Below are positions 56,888 to 64,000 of a stretch of DNA of 64,000 nucleotides, one piece after another (the first letter of the stretch is position 1; each line of letters begins with the position of its first letter). The stretch comes from Variovorax sp. 679. Lineage in GTDB: Bacteria > Pseudomonadota > Gammaproteobacteria > Burkholderiales > Burkholderiaceae_C. Where the stretch lies: contig NZ_RXFS01000002.1 of NCBI RefSeq assembly GCF_003952185.1, positions 186,001 through 250,000 on the forward strand. Reading direction: 5' to 3'. Under the pieces are notes generated by a model that saw nothing but the letters and a program-made list of their open reading frames with translations, did no database searches and was not told where the DNA came from. The position numbers and the translations under genes are program-made.

Positions 56888-57538
56888 ATGCAGAAATTCA
56901 CCGTGCACAAGGGCCTCGTGGCCCCGATGGATCGCGAGAACGTCGACACCGACGCGATCATCCCGAAGCAGTTCCTCAAGTCGATCAAGAAGACCGGCTT
57001 CGGCGTGAACCTGTTCGACGAGTGGCGCTACCTCGACCCAGGCCTGCCCGGCCAGGATCCGAAGAGCCGCAAGCCGAACCCCGACTTCGTTCTGAACCAG
57101 CCGCGCTACGCGGGCGCCTCGGTGCTGCTGGCGCGCAAGAACTTCGGCTGCGGCTCGTCGCGCGAGCATGCGCCTTGGGCGCTCGACCAGTACGGCTTCC
57201 GCGCGATCATTGCGCCGAGCTACGCCGACATCTTCTTCAACAACAGCTTCAAGAACGGCCTGCTGCCGATCGTGCTGCCCGAGGCGCAGGTGGCCCAGCT
57301 GTTCGACGAGACCTTCGCGTTTCCGGGCTACCAACTGACCATCGACCTGGAGCGCCAGGTGGTCGTGAAGCCCGATGGCCAGGAGTTCGCGTTCGACGTG
57401 CAGGCCTTCCGCAAGTACTGCCTGATCAACGGGCTGGACGACATCGGCCTCACACTGCGCCACAAGGACAAGATCAAGGCTTTCGAGGCCGAGCGCCTGG
57501 CGCAGAAGCCCTGGCTCGCCCATACGATGATCTCCTGA
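56888..57538 (+). CDS. leuD: 3-isopropylmalate dehydratase small subunit
   Basis: 216-residue swivel-domain partner of LeuC. Typical blocks: [19 protein letters not shown] near residue 16, [16 protein letters not shown] near 82 and [17 protein letters not shown] near 110. The length is as expected for LeuD (about 200-216). It is 16 bases after leuC and 40 before leuB, and AGAGAG precedes the ATG. Together with LeuC it carries out the isomerase step. Confidence 0.98.
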   Translation: MQKFTVHKGLVAPMDRENVDTDAIIPKQFLKSIKKTGFGVNLFDEWRYLDPGLPGQDPKSRKPNPDFVLNQPRYAGASVLLARKNFGCGSSREHAPWALDQYGFRAIIAPSYADIFFNNSFKNGLLPIVLPEAQVAQLFDETFAFPGYQLTIDLERQVVVKPDGQEFAFDVQAFRKYCLINGLDDIGLTLRHKDKIKAFEAERLAQKPWLAHTMIS

Positions 57539-57578
57539 TCGCGCGCATTTCCGTTTTCAAGAAACCTCAGACCAACTT

Positions 57579-58667
57579 ATGAAAATCGCAGTTCTCCCGG
57601 GTGACGGCATCGGCACCGAAATCGTGGCGGAAGCCGTCAAGGTGCTCGACGTGCTCGACCTGAAGTTCGAGATGGAGTCGGCGCTGGTCGGCGGCGCGGC
57701 CTACGAGGCGCACGGCCACCCGTTGCCCGAGTCGACGCTCAAGCTCGCCAAGGAAGCCGACGCGGTGCTGTTCGGCGCCGTCGGCGACTGGAAGTACGAC
57801 AAGCTCGATCGCCCGCTGCGGCCTGAGCAGGCCATCCTGGGGCTGCGCAAGAACCTGGGCCTGTTCGCGAACTTCCGCCCTGCCATCTGCTACGAGCAGC
57901 TGGTGGACGCATCGAGCCTGAAGCCCGAGCTGATTGCGGGCCTGGACATCCTCATCATCCGCGAGCTGACTGGCGACATCTACTTCGGCCAGCCGCGCGG
58001 CCGCCGCACTGCGGTCGACGGGCACTTCCCGGGCGCCGAGGAAGCCTTCGACACGATGCGCTACTCGCGCCCCGAGATCGAGCGCATCGCCCGCGTCGCC
58101 TTCGAGGCCGCCCGCAAGCGCAGCAAGCGCGTGACCAGCGTGGACAAGAACAACGTGCTGGAAACCTCGCAGCTGTGGAAAGACGTGATGCTCGACATCG
58201 CGAAGGAATATCCGGACGTCGAACTCGACCACATGCTGGTCGACAACGCAGCCATGCAGCTCGTGAAGGCGCCCAAGAAGTTCGACGTGGTGGTCACCGG
58301 CAACATGTTCGGCGACATCCTCTCGGACGAGGCCGCGATGCTCACCGGCTCCATCGGCATGCTGCCCTCGGCCTCGCTCAATTCGAGCAACCAGGGCCTG
58401 TACGAGCCCAGCCACGGCAGCGCGCCCGACATTGCCGGCAAAGGGGTTGCCAATCCTTTGGCTACAATCCTGTCCGCTGCCATGATGCTCCGCTTCTCAC
58501 TCAACCAGCCCGAAGCTGCCGACCGTATCGAGTCGGCGGTGAAGGACGTGCTTGCCTCCGGGCTGCGCACCGGGGACATCTGGTCGGAAGGCACCAAGCG
58601 CGTCGGCACCCGCGAGATGGGCGACGCGGTCGTAGCAGCAATCACCAAAAAGACGATTACCGGCTAA
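57579..58667 (+). CDS. leuB: 3-isopropylmalate dehydrogenase
   Basis: 362-residue NAD-dependent oxidative decarboxylase that yields 2-ketoisocaproate, the last leucine-specific step before transamination. The motifs are complete: [20 protein letters not shown] at the start, [14 protein letters not shown] (substrate loop), [13 protein letters not shown] (catalytic Lys), and [21 protein letters not shown] and [19 protein letters not shown] blocks. A hairpin follows the stop before asd. Confidence 0.98.
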   Translation: MKIAVLPGDGIGTEIVAEAVKVLDVLDLKFEMESALVGGAAYEAHGHPLPESTLKLAKEADAVLFGAVGDWKYDKLDRPLRPEQAILGLRKNLGLFANFRPAICYEQLVDASSLKPELIAGLDILIIRELTGDIYFGQPRGRRTAVDGHFPGAEEAFDTMRYSRPEIERIARVAFEAARKRSKRVTSVDKNNVLETSQLWKDVMLDIAKEYPDVELDHMLVDNAAMQLVKAPKKFDVVVTGNMFGDILSDEAAMLTGSIGMLPSASLNSSNQGLYEPSHGSAPDIAGKGVANPLATILSAAMMLRFSLNQPEAADRIESAVKDVLASGLRTGDIWSEGTKRVGTREMGDAVVAAITKKTITG

Positions 58668-58692
58668 CCGCAGCCCGCTTCGTCACGCCCCT

Positions 58693-58713
58693 CCCCGGCT
58701 CGACGAGTCGGGG
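58693..58713 (+). terminator. Hairpin between leuB and asd
   Basis: CCCCGGCTC-GAC-GAGTCGGGG forms a nine-base stem with one G-U pair. An A tract follows at once and a T-rich stretch only 14-20 bases later, so it is an atypical or partial terminator; some read-through into asd is likely. Confidence 0.45.
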
Positions 58714-58757
58714 GCAAAAAAAGACAACTTTTTCTTTTTTCATAAGGGCAAACTGAA

Positions 58758-59900
58758 ATGGCGAACGCATCTCAACCTCTGGTCGGCCTCGTTGGCTGGC
58801 GCGGCATGGTCGGCTCGGTCCTGATGGACCGCATGCAGGCCGAAGGCGACTTCGGTCTCATCGAGCCGATCTTCTTCTCGACCTCCAACGCCGGCGGCAA
58901 GGCCCCGGCAATGGCAAAGAACGAGACCGCGCTGAAGGATGCGAACGACATCGAGGCACTGAAGAAGTGCGACATCGTCATCACCTGCCAGGGCGGCGAC
59001 TACACCAGCGAGGTTTTCCCCAAGCTGCGCGCCGCCGGCTGGAACGGCCACTGGATCGATGCCGCCTCCACCCTGCGCATGCAGGACGACGCGATCATCG
59101 TGCTCGACCCGGTCAACCTGCCGGTGATCGAGAACGCCCTCGCCAAGGGCGGCAAGAACTGGATCGGCGGCAACTGCACCGTGAGCTGCATGCTCATGGG
59201 CGTGGGCGCTCTCTACAAGGCCGGCCTGGTCGAGTGGATGACCAGCATGACCTACCAGGCCGCCTCGGGCGGTGGCGCGCAGCACATGCGCGAGCTGCTG
59301 ACCCAGTTCGGCACCCTCAGCGCCGAAGTGCGCGCGCTGCTGGACGATCCGAAGTCGGCCATCCTCGAGATCGACCGCAAGGTGCTGCACAAGCAGCAGA
59401 CCCTCAGCGCCGCCGAAACGGCCAACTTCGGCGCGCCGCTGGGCGGCTCGCTGATCCCCTGGATCGACAAGGACCTGGGCGACGGCATGTCCAAGGAAGA
59501 GTGGAAGGGCGGCGCCGAGACCAACAAGATCCTCGGCCAAGGCGCGGGCTTCGGCACTGCCGCCACGCCGGTCGACGGCTTCTGCGTGCGCATCGGCGCG
59601 ATGCGCTGCCACAGCCAGGCCCTGACCTTCAAGCTCAAGAAGGACGTGCCGGTCGCCGACATCGAAGCGATGATCGCCGCCGACAACCCCTGGGCGAAGG
59701 TCGTGCCGAACACGCGCGAAGCCACGGTGAAGGACCTGACCCCGGTGGCCGTGACGGGCACCATGGATATCCCGGTCGGCCGCATCCGCAAGCTGGCGAT
59801 GGGACCGGAGTACGTCGGTGCCTTCACCATCGGCGACCAGCTGCTGTGGGGTGCCGCGGAACCGCTGCGCCGCATGCTGCGCATCCTGCTCGAAGCCTGA
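58758..59900 (+). CDS. asd: Aspartate-semialdehyde dehydrogenase
   Basis: 380-residue NADP enzyme of the aspartate pathway (lysine, threonine and methionine synthesis, diaminopimelate). The nucleotide site [14 protein letters not shown] is at 13-26 and the catalytic Cys is C140 in [10 protein letters not shown]; the later [13 protein letters not shown] block holds substrate-binding residues. It is the Gram-negative type, with the long helical insertion. The downstream gene is fimV, a common neighbour in beta- and gamma-proteobacteria (asd-usg/fimV-truA-trpF). Confidence 0.98.
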   Translation: MANASQPLVGLVGWRGMVGSVLMDRMQAEGDFGLIEPIFFSTSNAGGKAPAMAKNETALKDANDIEALKKCDIVITCQGGDYTSEVFPKLRAAGWNGHWIDAASTLRMQDDAIIVLDPVNLPVIENALAKGGKNWIGGNCTVSCMLMGVGALYKAGLVEWMTSMTYQAASGGGAQHMRELLTQFGTLSAEVRALLDDPKSAILEIDRKVLHKQQTLSAAETANFGAPLGGSLIPWIDKDLGDGMSKEEWKGGAETNKILGQGAGFGTAATPVDGFCVRIGAMRCHSQALTFKLKKDVPVADIEAMIAADNPWAKVVPNTREATVKDLTPVAVTGTMDIPVGRIRKLAMGPEYVGAFTIGDQLLWGAAEPLRRMLRILLEA

Positions 59901-59976
59901 TGCGGGGTGCTCAGGCCCTTTTGAAACACGAATTGTTGCCATCCGGCAACAGAAGATGTGTGCGTAAGTATGCGCG

Positions 59977-60017
59977 CACTGGGTAGAACAAGCGCATTGC
60001 CTTGTCAGTGCCCAGTG
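59977..60017 (+). promoter_or_regulatory. Two-part hairpin in the fimV leader
   Basis: CACTGGG (59977-59983) pairs with CCCAGTG (60011-60017); inside, ACAAG pairs with CTTGT around an eight-base loop. No T tract follows, so it is not an obvious terminator. It ends 52 bases before the fimV ATG. A separate hairpin, TGTTGCC-ATCC-GGCAACA, lies near 59935-59952. Confidence 0.4.
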
Positions 60018-60069
60018 ATGATGCTAACGTCCTCTTACAAATTCCGGGCCTGAGCCGCCCCCTATCAGC

Positions 60070-62931
60070 ATGACAAGACATCTGTTGCCTGCGGCCAGCC
60101 CATCGGCTGCTCGCCCGCCTCTTCCTTCGAACGGTTGGCGCCTTTCCATTCTTGGCGCGGCGGCAGCCGTGGCCTTGGGCATCGCAAGCACCGATGCAAG
60201 CGCCTTCGCGCTGGGCCAGCTGAAGGTGCAGTCGGCCCTCGGCGAACCCTTGCGCGCCGAGATCGACGTGACCGAAATCGCGGCCAACGAGGCGGACGGC
60301 CTGAAGATCAACATCGCGACCGCCGAGGCCTTCAAGAACGCAGGCGTTCCGTACAACTCGGCACTCAGCGACGTCAAGGCGACGCTGCAGCGCCGCGCTG
60401 GCGGCCAGTACGTGGTGCGCCTGAGCGGCAATCGCCCGATGAACGATCCGTTCATCGACCTGCTGGTCGAAGCCAACGGCTCGTCTGGCCGCATCGTGCG
60501 CGACTACACCGTGCTGCTCGATCCGCCAGCCACGCGCCAGGCGACGACCAGCGCGCCGGCCGCTCCCATTTCGCCCCAGATCACCGCGCCCGTCGAGCGC
60601 GCAGCCCCCGCGGCTCGCGCGCGCCGCGAACGCCCTCCCGTGGTGGCCGCGCCTTCGGCGGCCCCTGCCGCTCCGGCCGCGACCGCACCAGCGCCCGCCG
60701 CGCCAGCCCCTGCTGCTGCCGCCGCACCGGCTCGCAGCGCTGGCGGGGAACAGGTCACCGTGCAGCGCGGCGACACCGCCGGCAAGATCGCCGCAGCCCA
60801 CAAACCGGCTGACGTGTCGCTCGACCAGATGCTGGTTGCGCTGCTGATGGCCAATCCCGACGCATTCGTCGGCGGCAACGTCAACCGCATGCGCGCCGGC
60901 GCGGTGCTCGATCTGCCGAGCGCCGCCGAGGCATCCGCGGTTCCGCCGGCCGAAGCCCGTCGCACGGTCACGGCACAAAGCCGCGACTTCGGCTCCTACC
61001 GCCAGCGCCTGGCCGACAACGCGCCGACCTCGAACGTCGCAGCTGCGAGCCGCAAGGCCTCGGGCAAGGTGCAGGCCAACGTCGAGGACCGCAATGCAGC
61101 GGCCAGCTCGCCCGACAAGCTCACGATCTCGCAAGGCAACGCAGCCACCCGCGCCGCCGACGAGAAGGTCGCGCAGAACCGTCAGGCTCAGGACAGCAGC
61201 AACCGCGTCGCGGAGTTGTCGAAGAACATCAACGAGCTGAACAAGCTCAAGGCGACGGCAGGCACCGGCTCGTCCGCCGCCGCACCCGCCGCTGCACCGG
61301 CACCGGCAACGCCGGGCATCCCGGTTCCGGCACCCAACACCAGCGCAACGATCACGCCCCCGGCCGCGAGCCCGGCACCGGCTCCCGCCGCCGCTGCACC
61401 AGTCGCACCTCCGGCACCGGCCCCGGTCGCCGCGGCAGCACCTGCCGCCGCTCCGGCCGCAGCAGCGCCAAGCCCCGCACCGACGCCCGAAGCCACGGCG
61501 CCGGCAGCTCCCGCTGCTGCAGCCACTCCAGCCGCCGAGGCACCTGCCGCAACCGCCACGCCACCGGTGGCAGCCGACGCCACCGCGACTCCCGCTGCTG
61601 CAGCTGCAAGCGCCGCAGTGGCCGCCGCACCGAAGCCGGCCGTGAAGAAGCCGGCACCGCCTCCCCCGCCGCCGGAACCCACCTTCCTCGAGGAACTGCT
61701 GGACAACCCGCTGATGCTGGCCGGCGCTGCGCTGATCGCGCTGCTGGTCGGCTTCCTGCTGTACCGCGTGCTGGGCCGCCGGCGCGAGGAAATGAGCGAA
61801 AGCGTGTTCCTCGAAAGCCGCATTCCGAAGGACTCGTTCTTCGGCGCCAGCGGTGGCGAATCGGTGGACACCAAGCACCGCGGTGACTCCACCGTCTCGT
61901 CGCTGTCGTACTCGCCGAGCCAGCTCGACGCGGGCGATGTCGACCCGGTCGCCGAAGCCGACGTGTACCTGGCTTACGGCCGCGACCTGCAGGCGGAGGA
62001 AATCCTGCGCGAAGCGCTGCGCCTGAACCCCGACCGCACCGCCATCCACCTCAAGCTGCTCGAGATCCACGCCAAGCGCCGCGACGTGCGCGCCTACGAA
62101 AGCCTTGCCACCGAAGTGCACAAGCTGACCGGCGGCCTCGGTTCCGACTGGAACCGCGTGGTCGACATGGGCAAGGACCTCGATCCGGGCAACCCGCTGT
62201 ATGAATCGGGCACGCCCCGCAGTGGTGGCGGCGCCAGCGCCGCCGAGACGGCCGCCTTCGCGGGCGCCCTTGCCGCGGCCGCCAAGCCGGCAGTTGCCCC
62301 CGCCCCGGTGTCGCCGCCAGTGGCTGTCGCGCCGCCCGCCTTCGTGCCCTCGGTCGCACCGCTGGACTTCGACCTCGACCTGACCACTCCGCCGGCACCC
62401 TCGCCCGCACCGGCACCGGTGCCGCAACACGCGCCTGTCGGCGCCAGCCTGCCGAAGTCGGTCTATGCACCCGCTCCGACGACGGCGCGGCCGGCCGCCC
62501 CGCTGTCGAACGGCCATGCTCCGACAACGCCCGTCGACCTCGAGAACGACTTCGACACGGCCCCCGGCGCGCTGTCTGCAGACACGCTGCCCGGTTCGCT
62601 GAGCCTGAGCGACGCGGAACACAACACCCGCCCCGCCATGCTGCGCAATGCGCTGCCGGCCGATTCGGGCTTCATCGAGTTCGACATGAGCGCACTGGCT
62701 GGCCTGCCGGCTGCCCGTCCGGCCGAAGTCACCAAGCCTGCGGCGGTTGCCGTTGCTGCGCACAACGACGAAGGCGACGACAGCCCGCACGCTGTCAAGC
62801 TGTCGCTCGCCCGCGAACTGCAAGCCATCGGCGACGTCGAAGGCGCACGTTCGCTGGTCGAGGAAGTCGAAGCCGAAAGCGCCGGCGACCTCAAGTCGCA
62901 AGCCCGTCAACTGCTCGCGGAACTGCGCTGA
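60070..62931 (+). CDS. fimV: FimV/HubP-family polar landmark protein
   Basis: 953 residues. After the N-terminal export segment (Ala-rich, ending near ASAFA) the periplasmic part carries the FimV N-domain (LGQLKVQSALGEPLRAEIDV). A LysM domain that can bind peptidoglycan is at about 227-285 (QVTVQRGDTAGKIA). A very Ala/Pro-rich linker leads to one transmembrane helix (about 547-566), then an acidic cytoplasmic part with a TPR-like block (VYLAYGRDLQAEEILREALRLNPDR) and the C-terminal FimV motif (VKLSLARELQAIGDVEGA). Such proteins organise the cell pole, type IV pili and flagella. It lies between asd and truA as in relatives. Confidence 0.92.
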   Translation: MTRHLLPAASPSAARPPLPSNGWRLSILGAAAAVALGIASTDASAFALGQLKVQSALGEPLRAEIDVTEIAANEADGLKINIATAEAFKNAGVPYNSALSDVKATLQRRAGGQYVVRLSGNRPMNDPFIDLLVEANGSSGRIVRDYTVLLDPPATRQATTSAPAAPISPQITAPVERAAPAARARRERPPVVAAPSAAPAAPAATAPAPAAPAPAAAAAPARSAGGEQVTVQRGDTAGKIAAAHKPADVSLDQMLVALLMANPDAFVGGNVNRMRAGAVLDLPSAAEASAVPPAEARRTVTAQSRDFGSYRQRLADNAPTSNVAAASRKASGKVQANVEDRNAAASSPDKLTISQGNAATRAADEKVAQNRQAQDSSNRVAELSKNINELNKLKATAGTGSSAAAPAAAPAPATPGIPVPAPNTSATITPPAASPAPAPAAAAPVAPPAPAPVAAAAPAAAPAAAAPSPAPTPEATAPAAPAAAATPAAEAPAATATPPVAADATATPAAAAASAAVAAAPKPAVKKPAPPPPPPEPTFLEELLDNPLMLAGAALIALLVGFLLYRVLGRRREEMSESVFLESRIPKDSFFGASGGESVDTKHRGDSTVSSLSYSPSQLDAGDVDPVAEADVYLAYGRDLQAEEILREALRLNPDRTAIHLKLLEIHAKRRDVRAYESLATEVHKLTGGLGSDWNRVVDMGKDLDPGNPLYESGTPRSGGGASAAETAAFAGALAAAAKPAVAPAPVSPPVAVAPPAFVPSVAPLDFDLDLTTPPAPSPAPAPVPQHAPVGASLPKSVYAPAPTTARPAAPLSNGHAPTTPVDLENDFDTAPGALSADTLPGSLSLSDAEHNTRPAMLRNALPADSGFIEFDMSALAGLPAARPAEVTKPAAVAVAAHNDEGDDSPHAVKLSLARELQAIGDVEGARSLVEEVEAESAGDLKSQARQLLAELR

Positions 62932-62970
62932 GCGCGCGACTGCCGCCGCGCTCTTCCGTTCCCTGAATTC

Positions 62971-63786
62971 GTGGTGAGGCTGGCGCTCGGCATCCGGTAC
63001 AACGGCCAGGCATACGAGGGCTGGCAGAGCCAGCGCTCGGGCCGCACGGTGCAGGACAAGCTCGAGGCCGCCCTCACCAAATTCGCCGCACAGCCCATCA
63101 GCACGCTGTGCGCAGGTCGCACCGACGCCGGCGTGCATGCCCTGATGCAGGTAGTGCACTTCGACACCACCGTCGAGCGCGAGCCCTTCTCCTGGATGCG
63201 CGGCACCAACCGCTTCCTGCCCGACGACATCGCGGTGCAGTGGGCGCACCCGGTGCCCGACGAATTCCACTGCCGCGCCAGTGCCCTGGCGCGCCGCTAT
63301 GTCTACGTTCTTTCGCAGTCGCCGGTGCGGCCCAGCCTGGATTCGGGCCGGGTCGGCTGGTCGATGCATCCGCTGGACGGCGATGCGATGCGCGCAGCGG
63401 CAGCGCTGCTGATCGGCCAGCACGACTTCAGCTCGTTCCGCGCCTCGGCCTGCCAGGCGCGCTCGCCGGTCAAGGACCTCCGGCGCATCGAGATCACGCG
63501 CGTTGGCAGTGGCGAACGCTGCCGCTGGCATTTCGAATTCGAGGCCGACGCCTTCCTGCACCACATGATCCGCAACCTGATGGGTTGCCTCGTGCGCATC
63601 GGTCGTGGCGACGAGCGGCCCGAATGGATCTCCGAAGTGCTCGAGGCGCGCAGCCGAAAGGTGGCAGCACCCACCTTCTCCGCCGACGGCCTGTACTTCC
63701 TGGGCCCGTTGTACGACGCCAAGTGGGGTCTGCCGGACGAAGCCACGCTGCAGGCCGGCGGGGCTCCGTATGATGGCCCGCCATGA
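62971..63786 (+). CDS. truA: tRNA pseudouridine(38-40) synthase
   Basis: 271 residues. TruA modifies uridines 38-40 in the anticodon arm of many tRNAs. The catalytic aspartate is D52 in [11 protein letters not shown]; the family start [19 protein letters not shown] and the later [12 protein letters not shown] and [19 protein letters not shown] blocks are all present. The start is GTG at 62971 (a second GTG directly follows). The stop overlaps trpF as ATGA, a frequent truA-trpF arrangement. Confidence 0.96.
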   Translation: MVRLALGIRYNGQAYEGWQSQRSGRTVQDKLEAALTKFAAQPISTLCAGRTDAGVHALMQVVHFDTTVEREPFSWMRGTNRFLPDDIAVQWAHPVPDEFHCRASALARRYVYVLSQSPVRPSLDSGRVGWSMHPLDGDAMRAAAALLIGQHDFSSFRASACQARSPVKDLRRIEITRVGSGERCRWHFEFEADAFLHHMIRNLMGCLVRIGRGDERPEWISEVLEARSRKVAAPTFSADGLYFLGPLYDAKWGLPDEATLQAGGAPYDGPP

Positions 63787-64000
63787 GCGCGCCCTTCCTG
63801 CCCCGCACCCGCATCAAGATCTGCGGCCTGACCCGTGAAGCCGATGTCGATGCGGCGATCGAAGCCGGTGCCGACGCGATCGGCTTCGTCCTGTATCCGA
63901 AGAGCCCCCGCGCCGTGACTGTCGAACGCGCGGCCGAACTCGCATCGCGCCTGCCGCCGTTCATCACGCCGGTCCTGCTGTTCGTGAACGAGGACGCTCC
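63783..64000 (+). CDS. trpF: Phosphoribosylanthranilate isomerase, N-terminal part (cut by window end)
   Basis: The first 72 residues are present; the gene runs past base 64000. The start [36 protein letters not shown] is the signature of TrpF, which converts phosphoribosylanthranilate to CdRP in tryptophan synthesis. It overlaps the truA stop by four bases, as in many beta-proteobacteria, where trpB and trpA usually follow; these are outside the window. Confidence 0.95.
   Translation, partial: MSAPFLPRTRIKICGLTREADVDAAIEAGADAIGFVLYPKSPRAVTVERAAELASRLPPFITPVLLFVNEDA

Noticed and set aside
59911..63564. 1217-codon open frame on the minus strand opposite fimV and truA
   Set aside because: Composition is Gly/Arg/Cys-rich low complexity produced by the GC-rich Ala/Pro coding of fimV; no domains, and it crosses a real intergenic region.

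Overview
The window is GC-rich chromosomal DNA whose gene order and protein types point to Burkholderiales, family Comamonadaceae, most likely Variovorax or a close relative. The pointers are argD-argF, the kynBUA operon, the Feo plus Efe iron cluster, an mdh/tam/acnB cluster opposite gntR-sdhCDAB-gltA, and leuCDB-asd-fimV-truA-trpF. This is inferred from gene content and protein character; no database search was possible. Most of the window is ordinary core metabolism. No tRNA, rRNA, CRISPR array, insertion sequence or prophage was seen.

Layout. 1-4.4 kb: end of argD, argF, a small cysteine-cluster protein and the kynBUA tryptophan-degradation operon. 4.4-7.5 kb: an accessory pair, a retron-like reverse transcriptase preceded by a leader full of inverted repeats, then a SUKH/SMI1-KNR4 protein with an ankyrin-like C-terminus. 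7.5-15.8 kb (minus strand): a flavin monooxygenase, feoA-feoB with a cysteine-rich partner, and efeU-efeO-efeB plus a second EfeO/EfeM-type protein, so two ferrous-iron uptake systems lie side by side with candidate Fur boxes. 15.8-20.1 kb: a phosphodiesterase, a membrane-bound C13 (legumain-type) peptidase, a lipoprotein with a degenerate GDPD fold and a VirK/YbjX protein. 20.1-26.7 kb: acnA, a small membrane protein, an XRE regulator and a FadE-type acyl-CoA dehydrogenase.

26.8-40.7 kb is the main accessory feature: a giant trimeric autotransporter adhesin (2812 aa) whose stalk is almost wholly Ser/Thr/Leu/Gly repeats. Three DUF2827 proteins, a DxD-type glycosyltransferase and a small exported protein surround it. 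I infer a surface-adhesin system with its own glycosylation enzymes. The AT-rich divergent promoter carries two CRP-type palindromes 33 bp apart.

40.8-53.1 kb is a TCA-cycle cluster: acnB, an exported protein, a CitE-like lyase, trans-aconitate methyltransferase and mdh on the minus strand; gntR, sdhCDAB, sdhE and gltA on the plus strand. A perfect palindrome sits between mdh and gntR. 53.2-64 kb holds a purine-nucleoside permease-type lipoprotein, a LysR regulator with a LysR-type box upstream, leuCDB, asd, fimV, truA and the start of trpF. A ~101-bp structured repeat occurs three times in the first 11.5 kb, each copy starting at the TAG stop codon of the gene before it.
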